Below are positions 7,564 through 15,104 of a stretch of 64,000 nt of DNA, piece by piece. The position numbers and the translations under genes are program-made. The notes under the pieces were generated by a model. That model saw only the letters and a program-made list of their open reading frames with translations. It was not told where the DNA came from and did no database searches. Location of the stretch: positions 1 to 64,000 of the forward strand of contig JAEZJM010000021.1 in the NCBI GenBank assembly GCA_023415775.1, read 5' to 3'. The number at the start of each line of letters is the position of its first letter. Within the stretch, counting starts at the first letter, position 1. Source of the stretch: Bacillota bacterium (GTDB taxonomy: Bacteria; Bacillota; Negativicutes; Sporomusales; UBA7701).

Positions 7564-7791
7564 GTGGCGAGGATAAGCCTGTCGCTGTATGAGGAGGAAG
7601 GATTGCCGGTGGAGGTCCAGGGAGAGCGGTTTGCTTTTGGCGAGGTCGTTTATTTTACGCTGGGAGGATTCGGCACAGCCGATATGGTGTGCCTCCATTT
7701 GAGCCCGGCGCAGTTGGCTGCGGTGGGGTCGGCGATCGCCGTTTACCGGGAAAGGGCGGCGGGGCCGGGGGAAGCGGGGCGGCGGGATTGA
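7564..7791 (+). CDS. Small protein, phage-type module (75 aa)
   Basis: The GTG start is preceded by GGAGGTGCC. The product has a beta-rich middle with VEVQGERFAFGEVVYFTLGG and a helix LSPAQLAAVGSAIAVYRE. Not recognised. It is the first of six overlapping small genes reading away from the repressor. Confidence 0.5.
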   Translation: MARISLSLYEEEGLPVEVQGERFAFGEVVYFTLGGFGTADMVCLHLSPAQLAAVGSAIAVYRERAAGPGEAGRRD

Positions 7792-7970
7792 GGCTGGGCG
7801 ACCGGCGTCTGGAGCCGCCGCGCGAGCCGCGGGAAGCGGGGTTGTGCTGCGGCTGCGGGGAGGCGATTCTCGCCGACGAGGAGTGGCTGGTGTTCGAGAG
7901 CGGCAGGATGATTCACGCTCAGCAGGATTGCAAGGTGCGGTTGGTCGACCGGATGCTGGGACTGTGTTGA
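7788..7970 (+). CDS. Small zinc-finger-like protein (60 aa)
   Basis: The TTG start overlaps the TGA of the previous gene, a translational-coupling arrangement. The product carries CCGCGEAI and, 26 residues later, HAQQDC, a plausible Cys-Cys-His-Cys metal site of the type seen in small phage proteins. Function unknown. Confidence 0.5.
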   Translation: MRLGDRRLEPPREPREAGLCCGCGEAILADEEWLVFESGRMIHAQQDCKVRLVDRMLGLC

Positions 7971-7992
7971 GGGGCGAGAGGAGGGGTATGTT

Positions 7993-8124
7993 GTGCGGAG
8001 GTTTGTCTGTCCCTGCTGCGAGCGGGTGTGGTACAGCGCGGCGCTGGTGGACAAGCCTTGCGAGGTTTGCGGCGCAAGGCTTGAGGAGATGAAGGGGGTT
8101 AACGGGGAGCAGGGCGGGGAATGA
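7993..8124 (+). CDS. Zinc-ribbon microprotein (43 aa)
   Basis: GTG start 8 nt after GAGAGGAGGGG. The product begins VRRFVCPCCERVWYSAA and continues with PCEVCGARLEEM: two CxxC knuckles 18 residues apart make a zinc ribbon. Its stop overlaps the next start as ATGA. It lies in a different frame from a longer open frame on the same strand that lacks a ribosome site. Confidence 0.55.
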   Translation: MRRFVCPCCERVWYSAALVDKPCEVCGARLEEMKGVNGEQGGE

Positions 8125-8306
8125 GCGGCGGGCGGCATTTTCGCGAGGCGCTGCCGCCGAGCCGCTGGGAGGCTGCAGGTTTGTTCCTGCGCAGCCTGGC
8201 CGCGCGGCGCGGGTGCGGGAGGCTACGGGTGGGAATGTTTCTCCGCGAGTACCGAAGCGGACGAATATCTGACAGACAGGCCGGGGGTGAGGAGTGTGAT
8301 CGCTGA
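8121..8306 (+). CDS. Small basic protein, phage-type module (61 aa)
   Basis: The ATG overlaps the stop of the zinc-ribbon gene. The product is rich in arginine with a helix REALPPSRWEAAGLFLRSLAA. No family recognised. The tight overlap on both sides supports translation. Confidence 0.4.
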   Translation: MSGGRHFREALPPSRWEAAGLFLRSLAARRGCGRLRVGMFLREYRSGRISDRQAGGEECDR

Positions 8307-8832
8307 CGGCGGGGCGGAGGAGCTGCTGATGGCGCTTTTCCGGCAGGCGCGGGACGATCTGGAGACGATTTTCGCGCGGGTGATGCTGCTGCGGAAGGCC
8401 TGCGGGCGCGGCTGCCTGGCACAGCACGTGGCGATGTACGGTCTACCGCTGGCGACGGAGGATGAACGGTCGGCGCTGTGGTGGTACGAGGGCCGGCGCG
8501 GTTTGCCCGCGGACCTGGCGGCGATGGTGGGGACGATCGTTCAGTTCCGGAGGCACTGCCAGAGTTGTTGCCAATTGACGGGGAGGGGCGAGGATGGGCG
8601 ACTGGTACAGCGACGCCGCGTTGGAGGATTTGCTGGAGAGTTACCCGGTGATAAAGGCTCAGGCGGCGATCGAGGCCGAGGAGCTGAAACATCTCTTCCC
8701 GAACTGTACGACAGGGTGCGATGGAAAGCTCCGCGGCGGCGAGGCGCCGGACGGCACGGGGGCGTTTGCGGTGCGGAGGGAGGAGCGGTCGCGGAGTATG
8801 CGGCGGGCGAAGGCGGTCGAGATCGCCTGTGA
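8287..8832 (+). CDS. Unrecognised protein, phage-type module; 3' half overlaps next gene
   Basis: The open frame has 181 codons from a GTG that overlaps the previous gene. Residues 1-100 look like a real helical protein (DDLETIFARVMLLRKAC, then a WWYEGRRGLPADLAAMV segment). From about residue 103 the frame overlaps the better supported gene at 8594-8986 for 239 nt and becomes arginine/glycine-rich and low in complexity. Either the true product ends early by a frameshift or the long overlap is real. Confidence 0.4.
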   Translation: MRSVIADGGAEELLMALFRQARDDLETIFARVMLLRKACGRGCLAQHVAMYGLPLATEDERSALWWYEGRRGLPADLAAMVGTIVQFRRHCQSCCQLTGRGEDGRLVQRRRVGGFAGELPGDKGSGGDRGRGAETSLPELYDRVRWKAPRRRGAGRHGGVCGAEGGAVAEYAAGEGGRDRL

Positions 8833-8986
8833 GGCGCTGTCGGAGCAGGAACGGGAGCTGGTGCGGCTGATGTATTTCGAAGGGTGGGGCGGGCGTCATG
8901 TCAGCCTGCATATGGGGGTGCGGCGGTCGCGCCTGTTCGGCATTCGCCGCAGTGCGCTCGATAAGCTGGCGGAGATACTGCTGTGA
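8594..8986 (+). CDS. Sigma-region-4-like (RinA/ArpU-type) phage regulator
   Basis: The product has 130 aa. ATG start after GGGGCGAGG. The N-terminal half is acidic and helical. The C-terminal half, from EALSEQERELVRLMYFEG onward, has a sigma-70 region-4-like helix-turn-helix (VSLHMGVRRSRLFGIRRSALDKL). Such proteins control late transcription or DNA packaging in phages of Firmicutes. It closes the module that starts with the XRE repressor; typical downstream packaging genes are absent here, although terminase remnants occur at 37.2-38.9 kb. Confidence 0.65.
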   Translation: MGDWYSDAALEDLLESYPVIKAQAAIEAEELKHLFPNCTTGCDGKLRGGEAPDGTGAFAVRREERSRSMRRAKAVEIACEALSEQERELVRLMYFEGWGGRHVSLHMGVRRSRLFGIRRSALDKLAEILL

Positions 8987-9011
8987 GGAGTGAGCGGGAG
9001 GCTTTAGCCCC

Positions 9012-9039
9012 TTGACAAAAGGCGCCGGCGGGTTATAGA
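9012..9039 (+). promoter_or_regulatory. Promoter of the third EamA gene
   Basis: Consensus TTGACA, 16 bp, TATAGA. A GC-rich hairpin (GCCCCTC... GAGGGGC, 9055-9077) without a T-run lies in the leader. Confidence 0.6.
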
Positions 9040-9118
9040 CTGATTTAAAGGCGTGCCCCTCGCCAGCGGTGAGGGGCCGCTTGCTTGATAGCCGGCAGGC
9101 CGGACGGAGGAGGAAGGT

Positions 9119-9991
9119 ATGGGTCGGTGGGCTTATTGGCTGATCGCTGCGGCGGCTGTGCTGTGGGGCGTTATCGCGGTGTTCGTCAAGGGCTTGACTT
9201 CGTACGGTTTTTCGCCCCTCCAGGTGGTGGCCGTGCGGGCGGCGATCAGCGCCGCCGGGCTTGTGGCTTACGCGGCGGTAATGGACCGGAAGGCGCTGGT
9301 GATCAGGCCGGCGGACGGCGGTTATTTCGTCGGTACGGGTATCGTTAGTATTATTTTTTTCAACTGGTGTTATTTTACGGCTATCGAGACGACTTCGGTC
9401 GGGGTGGCGGCCGTTCTCCTTTATACGGCGCCGGCGTTCGTGGCCGTTTTGTCCCGGGCGGTGTTCGGGGAGCGGATTACGGGACGGAAGGCGGCGGCGG
9501 TGGCGGTCACTTTTGTTGGCTGCGCGCTGGTGGTGGGGCTGCTGCCCGGTTTTTCGGGCGCGGTGCGCCCGCTGGGCTTGCTTGCCGGCCTGGGGGCCGG
9601 GGTGGGCTACGCTTTGTACAGTATTTTCGGCAAGCTGGCGCTGCGCAGGTACGGGGCGCTGACGGTAACGACGTATACTTTTGTTTTTGCGGCGGCGGCT
9701 ATTCTGCCGTTCAGCGGGCTGTGGGAGCAGCGGGGACTGTTCGCCGCCTGGCAGGTCTGGGGGTATGGCGCCGGGCTGGGGCTGTTTTCGACGGTGCTGG
9801 CTTATCTGCTGTATACCGTTGGCCTGAAGTATGTCGAGCCGGGTCGGGCGGCGGTAACGGCGACGCTCGAGCCGCTGGTCGCGGCGGCGCTGGGGGCGGC
9901 GGTGTTCGGCGAGGCGCTGACAGGCTGGCAACTGGCGGGTATGGCGCTGGTAATCGCGGCTGTGGCGGGCGTGCAGAAACGGACGGGATGA
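9119..9991 (+). CDS. EamA/DMT-family transporter
   Basis: The product has 290 aa with ten membrane segments. ATG start after GGAGGAGGAAGG. Motifs: AVLWGVIAVFVKGL at the start of repeat one, YTAPAFVAVLSRAVFGE at its end, and ATLEPLVAAALGAAVFGE at the end of repeat two. This third EamA protein in the first 10 kb is the most YicL/RhaT-like. Predicted metabolite exporter or importer, substrate unknown. It is the first gene of a two-gene unit with the Yip1-like protein. Confidence 0.85.
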   Translation: MGRWAYWLIAAAAVLWGVIAVFVKGLTSYGFSPLQVVAVRAAISAAGLVAYAAVMDRKALVIRPADGGYFVGTGIVSIIFFNWCYFTAIETTSVGVAAVLLYTAPAFVAVLSRAVFGERITGRKAAAVAVTFVGCALVVGLLPGFSGAVRPLGLLAGLGAGVGYALYSIFGKLALRRYGALTVTTYTFVFAAAAILPFSGLWEQRGLFAAWQVWGYGAGLGLFSTVLAYLLYTVGLKYVEPGRAAVTATLEPLVAAALGAAVFGEALTGWQLAGMALVIAAVAGVQKRTG

Positions 9992-10042
9992 ACTCCGTCG
10001 AATGAGATGATAAGACGGGACGCGGACAGGAAGGGGAAGGAC

Positions 10043-10696
10043 ATGAACGAGGAGGAACGCCGCGCCGGGGAAGAAGCTGAGACTGGCAGGCAGCCGGAAC
10101 CGCTGCCGGATATCAATCCCTGGCGGGATATTTTTTTCCGGCCCCGGGCGACGACCCGCTGGCTGCTGGCCCGCGAGACGGCTGAGTCGGCGCAGATGAT
10201 GTGGCTGTCTTTCACGGCGCTGTTTATCGTGATGCTGTTCCTGGCGGTGATTTTCAAGCCGGAGAGCCAGGGCGGCGCGGTGACGAAGATGCAGTTGGTG
10301 ATTTTCACGCCGGTGATTTTTGCGCTGTCGTGGATTTATTACATCGTGGAGAGTTATCTGCTGTGCGCGCTGAGCAGGCTGATGGGCGGCCGGTGCGAGG
10401 TGTGGGAGATGCGGGTGGTGAATGCTTTTACGACGGCGATTCCCGGTGCGTTCCTGGGCTTCGTGCAGTTGGGGGTGTTTCTGCTCTTCGACCGCAAGGG
10501 GCTGGTGACCACGCTGGTGGATAATGTCGTCCTGGTGTGGTCGGCGTATATCACGTTGGGCGGCATCGCGGCGGCGGCGGGTATCCCCGCATGGCGGGCG
10601 CTGGTGGTGTATGTGGCGTCGGCGGGGGTGTGGCTGGCGGGCTTTTGGATCGCCTCCCTGCTGCTGCCGGGGGTGGCCGGGCTGCTGCCGAAATAA
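10043..10696 (+). CDS. Yip1-family membrane protein
   Basis: The product has 217 aa. The ATG at 10043 follows GGGGAAGG; the upstream ATG at 10007 has no ribosome site. A charged N-terminal 35 residues lead to the motif NPWRDIFFRPRATTRWLL, typical of bacterial Yip1/DUF1282-like proteins, and five hydrophobic segments follow. The molecular role in bacteria is not established. It lies 51 nt after the EamA gene. Confidence 0.7.
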   Translation: MNEEERRAGEEAETGRQPEPLPDINPWRDIFFRPRATTRWLLARETAESAQMMWLSFTALFIVMLFLAVIFKPESQGGAVTKMQLVIFTPVIFALSWIYYIVESYLLCALSRLMGGRCEVWEMRVVNAFTTAIPGAFLGFVQLGVFLLFDRKGLVTTLVDNVVLVWSAYITLGGIAAAAGIPAWRALVVYVASAGVWLAGFWIASLLLPGVAGLLPK

Positions 10697-10721
10697 CGCA
10701 AGAGGATACGGGCAAATATAG

Positions 10722-10755
10722 AGGGACTGCGGCCGGCGGGCTGCAGTCCCTGTTT
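10722..10755. terminator. Weak hairpin between convergent genes
   Basis: AGGGACTGC pairs with GCAGTCCCT across a 12 nt loop. The T-tail is short (TGTTT), so termination is only probable. Confidence 0.45.
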
Positions 10756-10766
10756 GCGATCGGCGA

Positions 10767-11360
10767 TCAAAGGGTGCGGAGGAGTTTGGCGGGCGGGGTG
10801 TCGCTGCTTTGGCCGTAGTAGATGATGTTAAGAAAGCGCACCGGCCTGTCGGCGAGGTTGCGGTAGAAGTGGGGTTTGTCGGCGTGGGTGTGGATGGCGT
10901 CGCCGGTTTCGAGCCGGTAGGCGTCGCCGCCGATGGTGATTTCGATCGCGCCTTCGATGAGGAAGATGTATTCTTCGGAGTGGGTGGCGTGGGGGTCGGA
11001 GGCGTGGGAGGCGCTGGGGTCGAGGGTGACAAAAAATATTTCGAAGTGACGGTCCTGCTCGAAGGGGAAGAGGGGGAAGATTTTGACGCCGGCGGCGTCG
11101 TCGATGACGGGCGGGATATCTGCGGAGCGGACGATCTCGACGGGATTGCGCTTTTCGGTGATCAGTTCGCTGAAAGGGATGCGGAGTCCGAGGGCGACTT
11201 TCCATAATGTGGCTACGGTGGGGTTGGATTCGCCGCGTTCGATCTGGCTGACCATGGCCTTGCTGACTCCGGAGAGCTCGGCGACCTTATCGAGGCTGAG
11301 GCCGCGCTGTTTGCGGATTTCGGCCAGGTTGGCGCCGATGACGGCAGACAGGTTTTCCAT
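10767..11360 (-). CDS. XRE-cupin transcriptional regulator
   Basis: The product has 197 aa. The N-terminal HTH (residues 7-62) contains GLSLDKVAELSGVSKAMVSQIERGESNPTV in pieces typical of the family. The C-terminal cupin_2 barrel carries HATHSEEYIFLIEGAIEI and HTHADKPHFYRN, where the histidines suit metal or ligand binding. ATG start after GGAGGA. Such regulators sense small metabolites such as amines or amino acids. The upstream region 11370-11425 contains repeated GTATGT/ACATA elements that may be its own operator. Confidence 0.9.
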   Translation of the reverse strand: MENLSAVIGANLAEIRKQRGLSLDKVAELSGVSKAMVSQIERGESNPTVATLWKVALGLRIPFSELITEKRNPVEIVRSADIPPVIDDAAGVKIFPLFPFEQDRHFEIFFVTLDPSASHASDPHATHSEEYIFLIEGAIEITIGGDAYRLETGDAIHTHADKPHFYRNLADRPVRFLNIIYYGQSSDTPPAKLLRTL

Positions 11361-11475
11361 TGGATTTTTCCTCCGGACAGCGTATGTTATATTGTACGTA
11401 TGTCAACGATAACATATATGGGAAGTATTTACAAGTGAGGCGTTTTATCGGCTGGCAATTCTGGGTGGAGAGGAT

Positions 11476-11514
11476 AAAAGGAACGACGGATGCTCAGCCG
11501 TCGTTCCTTTTATG
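11476..11514 (-). terminator. Terminator of the secreted Lys/Asp-rich protein gene
   Basis: AAAAGGAACGACGG pairs perfectly with CCGTCGTTCCTTTT, a 14 bp stem located 8 nt after the minus-strand stop. Confidence 0.8.
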
Positions 11515-11521
11515 AGGTGGG

Positions 11522-12061
11522 TTATTTGTTCTTGCCGTTGTTTTTGCCATGTTTGCCGGGCTTGTGGTCTTTGTCGTTATTGTCGTCCTTGTTGGACTTG
11601 CCGTGATTGTCTTCTTCTTCGATGTCGAAGCCGATCTTGATCCTGAGTTCGTCGGCGTCATTATCGAATTTTCCGTCGCGGAGGATATTGTCTGACTTGT
11701 CGGCGGCGCCGCGCAGTTTCACTCCAAGGGTTTTGGCGATTTTTCCCCAGCCCATCTTTTCGTCGAAACGAAGGTGGAGAATGTGGCTAACCGGATAGCC
11801 GGAAGAGTGAGCGAGGCTGTAAGCGAGAGCGATTTCTCCGTGTCCCATGTTGCGGGTTGTTTTGAGTTCGCTGATTTCGTATACTGTAACCGGGATGTCG
11901 AGGATACGGAAGATGAGGTTGGCCAAGGAGGCTTCGGGCGAGTTCTCGACGACGACGACGCCAGCGGCTTGAGCAACAGCGGCGGTTCCGGAGACGCCAG
12001 CGACAAGGGTGAGGAAGGCGAAGAGGATGAACAGGGAGAGGATTTTTGTGTGGCGCAGCAA
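11522..12061 (-). CDS. Secreted protein with Asp/Lys/Asn-rich tail, function unknown
   Basis: The product has about 179 aa. The TTG at 12061 sits 8 nt after AGAGG; a GTG at 12070 is the alternative but touches the ribosome site. Residues about 1-33 form a signal peptide ending AQAA. The mature part has a globular segment (about 40-115) including MGHGEIALAYSLAHSSGYPVS, then a hydrophilic tail of D, N, K, G and H (SNKDDNNDKDHKPGKHG) that is probably disordered. I do not recognise the family. It is transcribed divergently from the flavin reductase-like gene, across a repeated palindrome. Confidence 0.7.
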   Translation of the reverse strand: MLRHTKILSLFILFAFLTLVAGVSGTAAVAQAAGVVVVENSPEASLANLIFRILDIPVTVYEISELKTTRNMGHGEIALAYSLAHSSGYPVSHILHLRFDEKMGWGKIAKTLGVKLRGAADKSDNILRDGKFDNDADELRIKIGFDIEEEDNHGKSNKDDNNDKDHKPGKHGKNNGKNK

Positions 12062-12132
12062 GGGAAACACCTCTCTTCAAAAGTGTGGCGGCCGGCATAA
12101 GCCGTGCCTTTCTTAAACTAGCGTACCATTCC

Positions 12133-12148
12133 TTGACTGGCTAGTCAA
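12133..12148. promoter_or_regulatory. Palindromic operator-like box, copy 1
   Basis: TTGACTGGCTAGTCAA: 6 bp arms TTGACT/AGTCAA around GGCT. A near-identical copy lies 96 bp away at 12229-12244. Confidence 0.55.
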
Positions 12149-12228
12149 ATTCTGGCTGGCAGAGAAAAACAGGGAGAAGCGGTGAAAACGGTCGGCAGGC
12201 GCGACTGAGACAGATAAAAAGGATAGAT

Positions 12229-12244
12229 TTGACTGGTTAGTCAG
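12229..12244. promoter_or_regulatory. Palindromic operator-like box, copy 2
   Basis: TTGACTGGTTAGTCAG matches copy 1 in 14 of 16 bases. Its first half could double as a -35 hexamer, with GAGAAT at 12253-12258 as -10 for the downstream flavoprotein gene. The regulator is not evident in the window; the size suits a TetR- or MarR-type dimer. Confidence 0.55.
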
Positions 12245-12332
12245 CATTGGCGGAGAATGAGCGTGAGGGAAGTGGAGGCGCGGGACGCGTGTAAATAAGC
12301 GAGAGGTATAAAAAACGAGGAGGTAAAGGAAA

Positions 12333-12905
12333 ATGGCGAAGAAGAAGCTGGGCAACAGGCCGTTTCTGTACCCCTACCCGGTGGTGCTGGTGGGGACGGA
12401 GGTGGAGGGGAAGGCGAATTTCCTGGCGATCGCTTTCTGCGGGATCGTGAATATGAACCCCGGCATGCTGGCTATCGGCATCGCCCGGGGCCACCACAGC
12501 ACGAAGGGACTGCTGGCCAACAAGGCTTTCAGCGTGAATATCCCGTCCGAGGGGATGCTGGCGGCGACCGATTACGCGGGGATGGTGTCGGGGAGCAAGG
12601 TGGATAAGAGCGGGCTGTTCGAGGTGTTCCACGGCGAGGTGGCCGGGGCGCCGATGATCAGGGAGTGCCCGCTGAGCATGGAGTGCAAGGTGCGCGAGGT
12701 GCTCGATATGGGCGGCAACGATTATGTCGTGATCGCCGAGATCGTGGAGACGCACGCCGGGGAGGAGTATCTGACAAACGGGATGCCGGATGTGACGAAG
12801 ATGAAGCCGGTGGTGTTCTCGATGTTCGACAACCGCTACTGGGGCCTCGGCCAAATGCTCGGCAACGGCTGGAGCCTGGGCAAGGATTATAAACCGAAAG
12901 AGTAA
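12333..12905 (+). CDS. Flavin reductase-like (FMN-binding split-barrel) protein
   Basis: The product has 190 aa. ATG start after GAGGAGG. The N-terminal PVVLVGTEVEGKANFLAIAFCGIVNMNPG and the HHSTKGLLANKAFSVNIP segment are typical of the flavin reductase/DIM6-NTAB family, which binds FMN in a homodimer. Clostridial members are often called flavoredoxin-like and act in anaerobic electron transfer. Monocistronic with a terminator; probably controlled through the two palindromic boxes upstream. Confidence 0.85.
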   Translation: MAKKKLGNRPFLYPYPVVLVGTEVEGKANFLAIAFCGIVNMNPGMLAIGIARGHHSTKGLLANKAFSVNIPSEGMLAATDYAGMVSGSKVDKSGLFEVFHGEVAGAPMIRECPLSMECKVREVLDMGGNDYVVIAEIVETHAGEEYLTNGMPDVTKMKPVVFSMFDNRYWGLGQMLGNGWSLGKDYKPKE

Positions 12906-12914
12906 TATAAACGG

Positions 12915-12941
12915 AAAGCCGCCTGTGAGGCGGCTTTTGTG
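12915..12941 (+). terminator. Terminator after the flavin reductase-like gene
   Basis: AAAGCCGCC pairs with GGCGGCTTT around a 5 nt loop, followed by TGTGTTT. Confidence 0.75.
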
Positions 12942-13016
12942 TTTGGGGTGAGAAAAAATACAATTATTTTTGTGTTATTCCAGGAAGATGGGAATAATTA
13001 GAGAAGATATAGGTAT

Positions 13017-13022
13017 TATAAT
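13017..13022 (+). promoter_or_regulatory. -10 box before the ATPase-HEPN gene
   Basis: Consensus TATAAT 30 bp upstream of the ATG. No good -35 hexamer is visible at 16-18 bp. Confidence 0.45.
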
Positions 13023-13051
13023 CTTGCAGTTTTTTCTTTGGAGGGGCTACA

Positions 13052-15088
13052 ATGATTAAACCAACTGCGATGGAAATGCACTTTGCACACTATCCTTCAG
13101 AGATACCTATTGCGAAGGCTCTCGATGAAGGTTTTGATGTTGACTATGCTCAGATCTATAGAAGAAATAATATCGAGTTGAGCTATTATTTCTTAGGAGC
13201 AAAGACTCAGTTTAAAGAGCGATTTGGACTAGAGCAAGAGATATTAGCTATCTACGATTCGCATGAAAAGCCTGATGCTCGCATATTTAGTGCTATTGCG
13301 GACCTTCTGAATAAATCGATAAAAACTCGGATTGATCCAGCTATTGTACTCATAATTATCGAAGGGGACTTAACTGATATTCAGCCAATGCTTGATAAAA
13401 ATAAAGAAATAGCATTTGTTGTGATTAAAAAAGATAATCTCCTTTATCGCCATAAATCGCCTTTCTTTTTGAGAAGAGAAATCACAAAAGTAATTGGAAG
13501 CATGGATTTATATAGTATGTCTTCACCTCTAGAAACTGATACATACCTATTTGGTAGAGAAGACTTATTAGGCAAAGCGGTTAATAAAACGTGCCATAAA
13601 CGTGAAAATTGGGGAATATTCGGTTTGCGAAAAACGGGAAAAACTTCTGTGCTTTTTGCCTTACAACGTAGATTTAATAATATCAATGTCCTAGGTGTAT
13701 ATTTGGATTGCCATAAGCCAATATATAGATATAGATGGTGGAGATTATTAGAATATATTGCTTTTAAGATAGCTACGGATGATGAAGTTATTAAACAAGT
13801 TACTATAAGTCCTGATTTTTATAAAGGTTTTACCGAGGATAATTGTCTTGAAAAGTTTGAAATTCTTATAAAAAATCTTGGTTCGTATTTTAAGCAAATT
13901 ATTATAATGTTTGATGAGATTGAGTATATTACTCCAACCATTTCTATGTGGGGAGCTACTCATTGGGATGAAGATTTTGTTCCATTCTGGCAAACTTTGC
14001 GATCATTACATCAAGAAACACATGGATTTGTGTGTTTTATTGTTGCTGGAGTAAACCCTTATATTACAGAAAATGCATATATTAATAATAAACAAAACCC
14101 GATTTTTCAACTTATTCAACCTACTTATTTAAACCCTTTACCCCAACCTGTAGTGAGGAATATGGTTAGAAGTATTGGGAAGTATTTGGGAATGAAATTT
14201 GATGAAGAGGTGTATGCGTTCCTTACCGAAGAGTTTGGTGGGCATGCATATCTAATCAGGTTAGCATGTAGTGAATTGTATAAATATTCTCATGAGAAAT
14301 TAAATGATTACGAATATATCTTTAATATTCAATCTTTCTATACGTATGATGGTCAAATAAAAAACAGACTCAAAAGTCCATGTATGGAAATTGTTCTATC
14401 TCTTATGTGGTGGTATCCGGAAGAATACGAGTTACTAAAAATAGTATGTGATGGTGACTTCAGCTTTGTGAAAGAATATATAGACACTAATCGGATTAAT
14501 TGTTCTCATATTATCAGCTATGGGTTATTAGATGAAGCAACATACGACTTTAATATAAAAATTCTAAAAACATATATTAACGCATATGGGGAAGAGTGGG
14601 CGAGCCAAGTTTCACCATTTAAACGAAGTGGTTTCACAGAAGAATTACTTCCTTTACAAGCTAATATCGAAGTATTATCACAAATTTATTCCGCAAGAGC
14701 TCAACTTGAACAAGATTTACGAAATATTGTCTATGTTTATTTAGGCACTTCGGTAGGTTTTGAGCCAATAAAAATCGCGCAAAAAATTTGTGAAGGCCTA
14801 AAATCTGAAGATTCGCGAGAGTTGTTTTTTGGTCGAGACGCTCGTAGTGTGATGCATGAGTTATATTTTACGGATTTACATTCAATCATTGGAAAGCATT
14901 GGGCTATATTCGTTGAGTTGTTCGAAAATCAGAAGACACGATTCGATATGAATATGGAGACTATTGCAAAATACCGTAATGACGAAGCTCATGTTAAACC
15001 TATTTCAGACACTGAATTATTGAACTTTAAAAATAGTATTTCTTGGATACAACATTACGTGCAAAAATTTAAATCGCATATAGCGTAA
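13052..15088 (+). CDS. P-loop ATPase with C-terminal HEPN-like domain, probable defence protein
   Basis: The product has 678 aa. ATG start after TTGGAGGGG. Three parts are visible. Residues 1-165 are an unrecognised alpha/beta domain (IDPAIVLIIIEGDL, then EIAFVVIKK). Residues about 170-440 are an AAA/STAND-type ATPase: YLFGRED entry motif, Walker A GLRKTGKTS at 191-199, Walker B IIIMFDEIE at about 283-291, and a GGHAYLIRLAC sensor-like motif near 400. After a helical middle region, residues about 560-675 resemble a HEPN fold and carry RNDEAH (R642 to H647), the RX4H signature of HEPN ribonucleases. The gene is strikingly AT-rich with AT-ending codons, unlike every neighbour, so it was probably acquired. 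No partner gene is present. The defence role is inferred from ATPase-plus-HEPN architecture. Confidence 0.7.
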   Translation: MIKPTAMEMHFAHYPSEIPIAKALDEGFDVDYAQIYRRNNIELSYYFLGAKTQFKERFGLEQEILAIYDSHEKPDARIFSAIADLLNKSIKTRIDPAIVLIIIEGDLTDIQPMLDKNKEIAFVVIKKDNLLYRHKSPFFLRREITKVIGSMDLYSMSSPLETDTYLFGREDLLGKAVNKTCHKRENWGIFGLRKTGKTSVLFALQRRFNNINVLGVYLDCHKPIYRYRWWRLLEYIAFKIATDDEVIKQVTISPDFYKGFTEDNCLEKFEILIKNLGSYFKQIIIMFDEIEYITPTISMWGATHWDEDFVPFWQTLRSLHQETHGFVCFIVAGVNPYITENAYINNKQNPIFQLIQPTYLNPLPQPVVRNMVRSIGKYLGMKFDEEVYAFLTEEFGGHAYLIRLACSELYKYSHEKLNDYEYIFNIQSFYTYDGQIKNRLKSPCMEIVLSLMWWYPEEYELLKIVCDGDFSFVKEYIDTNRINCSHIISYGLLDEATYDFNIKILKTYINAYGEEWASQVSPFKRSGFTEELLPLQANIEVLSQIYSARAQLEQDLRNIVYVYLGTSVGFEPIKIAQKICEGLKSEDSRELFFGRDARSVMHELYFTDLHSIIGKHWAIFVELFENQKTRFDMNMETIAKYRNDEAHVKPISDTELLNFKNSISWIQHYVQKFKSHIA

Positions 15089-15104
15089 CGATTTTAGTTG
15101 TGGT

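Noticed and set aside
8099..11032. Minus-strand open frame of 977 codons
   Set aside because: It is a proline/arginine-rich mirror of several plus-strand genes in GC-rich DNA, without a start site or domain.
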